Positions 59,210 to 64,000 of a stretch of 64,000 nt of DNA are shown piece by piece. The translations under genes and the position numbers were made by a program. Positions within the stretch are counted from its first letter, which is position 1. Each line of letters begins with the position of its first letter. Location: assembly GCF_014268745.2 (NCBI RefSeq), contig NZ_JABWRB020000001.1, forward strand, positions 2,108,001 to 2,172,000, in the 5' to 3' direction. The notes beneath the pieces are model-generated. The model made no database searches. It saw nothing but the letters and a program-made list of their open reading frames with translations, and was not told the origin of the DNA. The DNA is from Pseudomonas zanjanensis. Its GTDB lineage: Bacteria > Pseudomonadota > Gammaproteobacteria > Pseudomonadales > Pseudomonadaceae.

Positions 59210-60607
59210 TTACGATTGCTCGAGCCTCAAGGCGTCGGTCAACGCGCAGAGTGCCGCGTCCAGGTCCTGTGGCCCATTGAGCGCATGGGTCAGGCGCATA
59301 TGTTGCCCATACAGGCCATAAAGGCTGAACAGTTCTCCGGGCGCGATGACGATTCGCTGGGCCAGGAGCCGACGAAACACCCGCCGCAAGTCGACCCTTC
59401 GCGTCGAGCGCATCCAGATCGTCGCGCCACCTTGAGGTTCCACCCATTGCAAGCTATCCCCCAGCCGCTCGCGCAGCAGTTGTGTGGTCGAAACCGCACT
59501 TTCGCGCAGCAGGCGCCGCAACACCAGCAAATGCTGGTCAATCCGACCGTTGCTGTACAGCCGGGCGATGGCCTTCTGGCGAATCGGCGACAGGCGAAAC
59601 GCACGGAGCAGGAAATGTCGCTGCAGTTGCAGGGTCAACTGGCGCGACAACACGTAGCCGTACGGCGCCTCTGGGCCGATGGTCTTCTCGAAGGTGGAAT
59701 AGACGATCAGCCGGTCCGGGTCGAGCAAGTCCCGAAAAGGCGTCGCCCCGGCCTCGAACGCCAAGTCTGTATGGCTGTCGTTCTCCAGCACCCACGTGCC
59801 GTGCCGTTCCAGCAACTGCGCGATGGCACGACGGTTTTCCTCGGGAACGAACGACCCCGTTGGCATGTTCAGGACCGACGACAACATCACCAGACGTACC
59901 GTTTCGCTTTCCAACAGTTGTTCCAACTGCTCGATATCGATTTCCCCGCCGGCCAGCAGTGGCAACTCGATGAGGTTGATGTCAGCGGCCTGGAGCAGGC
60001 GCAACACGACCCAGTCACAAGGCGATTCGATCAACACGGTGGCGCCCCGAAGTGCCAGTACGCCAATCAGGATCTCCAGGACACCCCGCAGGTCGGCACC
60101 GATGTAGACGTCATCGGCGTTCCAGCAACGGGCCGGCGAAGACGTGTAGCGGGCCGCCAGCGCGGTGCGCAGTTCCAGCTCGCCCCAGGGTTGCGAAGGC
60201 ATCTGCGAGGAACGTGGATACTGGCGCAGCAGCTCGCGCTCGAGCAACAACATCGGACTGTCCAATGGCTGCATCGACGCCGGCTCATCCGCGCTGAGCA
60301 CCAGCATGCCTGGCCGTCGGGCGTTGACATACAACGTTTCAAGTAGATCGCCGCCGCCGTCCAGGGTAGTCGTGCTGGGTGCCGGCAGCGCGTAATAACC
60401 GGACTTGGCGATCGAATAGACCCGCCCTTCCTTCTCCAGTAATGAATACGCGTACTGAATGGTGGATATCGACACATTCAGACGCTCGGCCAATTGCCGC
60501 AACGAGGGCAGGCGCACCCGCGCATTGACCTCCAGTTCGTTGATCAGCGTGGTCAGGTAGCGATAAACCGCCTGGTAGGCGAAGTCTGTCTCCCGGCAAC
60601 CTTTCAT
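59210..60607 (-). CDS. MocR-type GntR/aminotransferase regulator
   Basis: The 465-residue protein has an N-terminal GntR winged helix (about 8-75; RLPSLRQLAERLNVSISTIQYAYSLLEKEGRVYSIAKSGYY) fused to a fold-type I PLP aminotransferase-like domain (about 100-460). The PLP-binding Lys is kept in YSTFEKTIGPEAPYGYV. MocR proteins sense PLP plus an amino compound and control nearby genes. It lies 96 bp after the unrecognised 496-residue gene on the same strand, so the two may be co-transcribed. Confidence 0.92.
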   Translation of the reverse strand: MKGCRETDFAYQAVYRYLTTLINELEVNARVRLPSLRQLAERLNVSISTIQYAYSLLEKEGRVYSIAKSGYYALPAPSTTTLDGGGDLLETLYVNARRPGMLVLSADEPASMQPLDSPMLLLERELLRQYPRSSQMPSQPWGELELRTALAARYTSSPARCWNADDVYIGADLRGVLEILIGVLALRGATVLIESPCDWVVLRLLQAADINLIELPLLAGGEIDIEQLEQLLESETVRLVMLSSVLNMPTGSFVPEENRRAIAQLLERHGTWVLENDSHTDLAFEAGATPFRDLLDPDRLIVYSTFEKTIGPEAPYGYVLSRQLTLQLQRHFLLRAFRLSPIRQKAIARLYSNGRIDQHLLVLRRLLRESAVSTTQLLRERLGDSLQWVEPQGGATIWMRSTRRVDLRRVFRRLLAQRIVIAPGELFSLYGLYGQHMRLTHALNGPQDLDAALCALTDALRLEQS

Positions 60608-60703
60608 CGGATCACGCCAGGAGAGCGGATTGCAGGCGGCCAGGTCGCAACGCCGGGCATCATGATCGGGCGGGAGGTAGACGACTCCATCAAACCGCGT
60701 TCC

Positions 60704-62194
60704 TCAGTGCCTTGCCGAGTGTTCGTGCGGCTCATCGGCGGCCTGCCCGGCTTCTGCCGTGTCGATGTCGTCGAGGACCTGTTGCAGATCGCCGCCCAGA
60801 ACCGTTTCCGGTTGGTCCGGCGATGCCACGCTCGCTTGGTACAGTTTGCCAAGGACACCGACGGGCAGGCCACTGACGTCGACCATCCAATGTGCGATCT
60901 GATCGGCAACGGGCGCGCCCTGCATGGCCTTGTGCAGCTCCGGCAGTGCCACCAGCATGCCAGGGTGGCAACAACGCAGGAAATCTTCCAGGCCCGCGCC
61001 CTGCCCCACGAACGGGGCGAACACCATACACACCAGTTGCGTTTCGCTGAGCCCCAGGATCTTTTGCGCTTGGAGGGCGGCGAAGGCGCGGCGCTCGGGA
61101 ATCGACGAAGGTAAGCCGAACAGCGCCCGAGCCTGCTCGCAGGCATGTTCCGGCAACTGCTTGCGATGCATGATCATGATCGCCCGCTGCACGTAGTCGC
61201 CGTACCCCGTTTCGTAGCTGCGCCCCTGCACGTAGCAAGCCTGCAGCCCATGCAAATGAGCCGACAGCAACGGGCTGAGGTATTCGTTTTCGCTCGTCGA
61301 GGGCATGAGGTGGTCGGTCCGTACCCGCAAGAATTCGTTGAACAGCGGCCAATTGGTACCTTCCTGGCGATCGACGATCAGGTCGTCGATGCCAATGTGG
61401 CTCATCCGCCGACAGGCCTCGTAATGCCCCTCGGGTTTCCATGCGCCAAGGCGCTCGGGACCGTAGAAATGTTCGTAGAGATCGTTGTTCAAGGTATCGA
61501 GGTGCGCAAAGAGACTGTCGAAACAGCCAATGTTGTCGATCGGCAAACCGATCTTGCGGGCCGCGCGGCGCAGGCCCGAAATAAACAGTTTTTGCTGGCG
61601 CGGCGTATCGCTGCTGACCATCGAATCCACGCCAGGCTCCCAGCGGGCCATGTGCCGATAGAACTCGGTCATCGCCAGGTAGCCTTCCCCCCCGATTTCA
61701 AGGGGGCTGTCGACCGAGCGAAGGTGCCCCAACGCCAGCAGATCCATGCGATTGGCCTCGTGCCCCGCCACCGACAAGGGCTGCCGGTGATTGAACGGCA
61801 ACACCTCGCGGTTATCCGCCATCAGCAATTCGACCCGAGGATCGTCATAGACAAACAGCGCGCTGTAGCAGCGATGGATGTTCTCCAGCGTCGCCTGGGT
61901 GGTCTCGCTCAAGCGCGGCGTGGCGACGCGCAAAGCGAAGGTCACCGGATGCCGGCCGGCGATGCTGAGTTGCGCGGCCCGCAAAGCGGTCAGCACGTAA
62001 AAGCCCTCTCGGCTGCCGTTCTGGACCGTCAACACCCGATAATCGCCAATCCGGTCGATGCCTCCGGCGGCGACAATCAATCGCTGGATCAAAAGCTGCA
62101 ACGCGGTCCGTTCGGCCCGCGAATAAAAACCCAACAAACGTTGCAGTATCTGTTGATACACGTGAGTCATTGCCTGCTCATGAATTGCACTCAT
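60704..62194 (-). CDS. Unrecognised 496-residue protein
   Basis: A long, clearly coding frame with Pseudomonas codon bias and no signal peptide or membrane helix. It appears alpha-helical, with conserved-looking stretches EACRRMSHIGIDDLIVDRQEGTN, LMPSTSENEYLSPLLSAHL and GYGDYVQRAIMIMHRKQLPEH. The C-terminus is acidic. Two methionines (positions 1 and 9) could start. No family was recognised. Its neighbour is a MocR regulator, suggesting amino-compound-related control; that is inference only. Confidence 0.82.
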   Translation of the reverse strand: MSAIHEQAMTHVYQQILQRLLGFYSRAERTALQLLIQRLIVAAGGIDRIGDYRVLTVQNGSREGFYVLTALRAAQLSIAGRHPVTFALRVATPRLSETTQATLENIHRCYSALFVYDDPRVELLMADNREVLPFNHRQPLSVAGHEANRMDLLALGHLRSVDSPLEIGGEGYLAMTEFYRHMARWEPGVDSMVSSDTPRQQKLFISGLRRAARKIGLPIDNIGCFDSLFAHLDTLNNDLYEHFYGPERLGAWKPEGHYEACRRMSHIGIDDLIVDRQEGTNWPLFNEFLRVRTDHLMPSTSENEYLSPLLSAHLHGLQACYVQGRSYETGYGDYVQRAIMIMHRKQLPEHACEQARALFGLPSSIPERRAFAALQAQKILGLSETQLVCMVFAPFVGQGAGLEDFLRCCHPGMLVALPELHKAMQGAPVADQIAHWMVDVSGLPVGVLGKLYQASVASPDQPETVLGGDLQQVLDDIDTAEAGQAADEPHEHSARH

Positions 62195-62874
62195 AGCTAT
62201 TTACCTGAAATTCAACTATCGGCGCCGCACCCGCACCAACGTGACCGCGCGACGTGTTGATCTGAATGGATCGTTCTAGTACTCAAAGAGTATTAGCAAT
62301 ACGCTCAAGCGGTGCTTGCCGTAATTATTTGATACATATGCAGAGAGTCACCCGACACTCCTTGGCTCCCCCGCCGCGGGCCGCGTAAATACGGGGCCTC
62401 GCCAAGCCAGGGGCATGTCCTAGGAGATTTCCGACAACGTCCCACAGATAATGAGTACGCGAAATAAGGAACTTGCCGAACTTGAATAGACCCTCTACCC
62501 CACCTTGTTTTCCCCAGGTTCGATAGATAGCCCCGCTCCAATAAACGCTCATTGCACCTTGAATGTGCCTTGAAGGATGAAGGCCTTCGAAAAAGTTATA
62601 CCGCACCACGACTTCTTCCTTGATATGGAAATCAAGCGTTCAATTATCAGGACTTAAATAATGATTAGAAGATACAGATTGAGGGCAAAAACCAGTTCAG
62701 ATGTTGACCTTTCGGTTGTTTCGGTAACTGAGCGAACCGGGACAGGCCACAGATGGGTGCTGCAAGGCATGTACACACCGCCGCCAGCCAGCGGGTGCAG
62801 GGGGAAAGGAAAAACGGGGATCAAGCCGAAGGCGGCGCAAGAGCCCGGGCGATGACTCTTGCGCAAGACAGGTA
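62195..62874. other. 680-bp gene-poor, AT-richer gap
   Basis: The region has lower GC than its surroundings and short open frames on both strands, none with a convincing start or family. One minus-strand frame may be a gene remnant (separate entry). No REP sequence is present, in contrast to most gaps here. The 62195-62320 part likely includes the promoter of the 496-residue gene. Confidence 0.6.
62325..62609 (-). pseudogene. Possible gene remnant
   Basis: A 94-codon frame with a GTG start and AAGGAAG upstream. The first ~70 residues read like real protein (RYNFFEGLHPSRHIQGAMSV, YWSGAIYRTWGKQGGVEGLF), whereas the end (LARPRIYAARGGGAKECR) looks non-coding. No family was recognised. It could be a decayed fragment or a short orphan gene; chance is not excluded. 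Confidence 0.3.
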
Positions 62875-63900
62875 TCAGGCGGGGTCGACGACCTGAAGGG
62901 CAACGCGCTCGCGGCAAGGGCATTCGCCCATGTACCGGTGAGCTTCGACAAACTCGGAGAACGGGAAGACCCGCGTCTTGAGGGGCAACAGCACGCGATC
63001 GGCGGTCAGTTGATTGATATCACGCAATGCGCGTTGCAACGCCACTTGGTCCTGGAGGATGCCCAGTTCCGGTTTGCCGGTGAAATTGCCGATGCAGTGC
63101 ACGAAGAACTGAATGTTCTTCTGGAACGCCGCGCACGCCGGGAACGGTGTCTGGTTGCCGCCCTGCAAGCCGTACAACACCAGGCTGCCACGGGGTGCCA
63201 GCACATCGCCCAACAGCGACATCTGCGGCCCGCCAAGGCCATCGAACACGACATCGACGCCACGATTGTCGGTGAGCTTGTTGATTTGCATCAGCAAGTC
63301 CTGCTCTTCGGTGACGATGACTTTCTCGGCACCCAGCGACAGCAGGTATTCACGTTCGTCAGCCGTCTTGGTCGCCGCAATCACCCGCACACCCAGGGCC
63401 TTGCCCAGTTGGACAAAGGACGGGCCGGCACAATGGCTGGCATCGGTGACCAGGGCGAATTGCCCCGGCTTGACCCGCGCCAGGTCCATGTAGGCGAAGT
63501 AGGCGATCAGCAGCGGCGTGTAATGCACGGCGGCTTCGATCGGGCTGAGCACGTCGGGATAACGGGTCAGAGCGGTGCGCGGCAGCACGATCACTTCGCC
63601 GTACACGGGATAATCATTCGGGCTCTCGGCCGGGAAACTGGCGACCTTATCGCCCACGGCCAAGTCATCGATGCCGTCGCCGACGGCCGTGACCACGCCG
63701 GCCATCTCATGGCCCAGGCCCGAAGGCAGGCGTGCCTGGGACGACGCCAGGTTCTGGCGCCACAAGGTGTCGTACCAACTGATGCCGATCGCTTCGACGC
63801 GGACCTGCACTTCTCCTGGCGCAGGAAGAGCCGCCGCATGCTCTTCGCATTTGAGCACCTCGGCACCACCAAACTTGTGAAAACGGATCGTGCGGGACAT
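62875..63900 (-). CDS. Quinone-oxidoreductase-like MDR-family alcohol dehydrogenase
   Basis: The start at 63900 (MSRTIRFHKFGGAEVLK) has GAGG six bases upstream and gives 341 residues. GroES-like N-terminal domain with GLGHEMAGVVTAVGDGIDDLAVGDKV, then a Rossmann domain (about 130-270; VTDASHCAGPSFVQLGKALGVRVIAATKT and GVDVVFDGLGG). The classical zinc-ligand pattern is incomplete, so a zinc-independent quinone oxidoreductase-like activity using NADPH is more likely. The 100 bp after its start to the window edge show no further gene. Confidence 0.9.
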   Translation of the reverse strand: MSRTIRFHKFGGAEVLKCEEHAAALPAPGEVQVRVEAIGISWYDTLWRQNLASSQARLPSGLGHEMAGVVTAVGDGIDDLAVGDKVASFPAESPNDYPVYGEVIVLPRTALTRYPDVLSPIEAAVHYTPLLIAYFAYMDLARVKPGQFALVTDASHCAGPSFVQLGKALGVRVIAATKTADEREYLLSLGAEKVIVTEEQDLLMQINKLTDNRGVDVVFDGLGGPQMSLLGDVLAPRGSLVLYGLQGGNQTPFPACAAFQKNIQFFVHCIGNFTGKPELGILQDQVALQRALRDINQLTADRVLLPLKTRVFPFSEFVEAHRYMGECPCRERVALQVVDPA

Positions 63901-64000
63901 CGCAAACCTCGTCAAAGTAACCTCTAATGCCATGAACTCTATCCGGGCTTTGTAGCCAAGACCATCAGTGGCTATTAATAGTCGACATGCCTGTCATTGA

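Noticed and set aside
62661..62855. 64-codon plus-strand frame MIRRYRLRAK...
   Set aside because: No ribosome-binding site, no family resemblance and a low-complexity end.
1..64000. Prophage, integrative element or insertion sequence
   Set aside because: No integrase, transposase, phage structural gene or tRNA attachment site was found; repeats are REP-type only.

Overview
The window looks like a chromosomal segment of a fluorescent Pseudomonas (P. fluorescens/corrugata/brassicacearum group). It has high-GC coding sequence with Pseudomonas codon bias and an apr-type alkaline protease/lipase secretion operon. It also has nirBD, a Pseudomonas-type LigD, a DUF1652 protein, and many REP/REPIN-type palindromic repeats (GTGGCGAGGGAGCTTGCTCCCGC and GTGGGAGCGGGCTTGCTCGCGA families) between genes. 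No rRNA, tRNA, prophage, transposase gene or cas gene was seen. This assignment is inferred from gene content only.

Layout. (1) 1-2.9 kb: a hybrid histidine kinase cut by the left edge, a stand-alone receiver protein and an AraC regulator. (2) 3.0-12.1 kb: a phytate/phosphate acquisition island. On the minus strand lie a TonB-dependent receptor, a two-domain beta-propeller phytase and a dedicated ExbB-ExbD-TonB set; divergently lie a membrane GGDEF-like protein and an AraC regulator. Sequences closely matching PhoB boxes sit in front of both arms. (3) 12.3-16.3 kb: a CBS protein and nirBD. The nirBD leader holds a near-perfect sigma54 promoter, two hexaloop hairpins with ANTAR-target features and an overlapping terminator, with an NtrC-like site upstream. 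(4) 16.4-21 kb: a second CBS protein, an SDR with a C-terminal membrane anchor and two GH13 alpha-glucan enzymes. (5) 21.3-27.4 kb: an overlapping operon of a haem-oxygenase-like diiron protein, a SAM methyltransferase, a YbdK-type ATP-grasp-like ligase and DNA ligase D. (6) 27.8-32.2 kb: a cation/proton antiporter, two small membrane proteins and a PAS-PAS hybrid kinase. (7) 32.4-36.5 kb: a FAN1-like VRR-NUC nuclease overlapping a nuclease-fused XPD/DinG-type helicase; both have C-terminal tails encoded by REP sequence.

(8) 36.7-49.9 kb: a small lipoprotein, a tandem REPIN array, then the minus-strand extracellular enzyme operon. In transcription order it holds a serralysin protease, its inhibitor, the type I exporter AprDEF, a subtilisin-type autotransporter and a family I.3.2 lipase/polyurethanase. 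The protease and lipase carry RTX repeats and are presumably exported through AprDEF. The 3' end of aprF, together with a REPIN, has been tandemly duplicated (205 bp). (9) 50.2-57.3 kb: a divergent LysR/MFS efflux pair, DUF1652, a long mosaic repeat element, a UvrD-type helicase and a pirin. (10) 57.5-63.9 kb: phosphoglucomutase, a MocR-type regulator, an unrecognised 496-residue protein, a 680-bp gene-poor AT-richer gap and a zinc-independent quinone-oxidoreductase-like alcohol dehydrogenase.

The most interesting items are the Pho-box-flanked phytate island, the doubly controlled nirBD leader, the diiron/methyltransferase/ligase/LigD operon, the REP-encoded protein tails, and the aprF-REPIN duplication.
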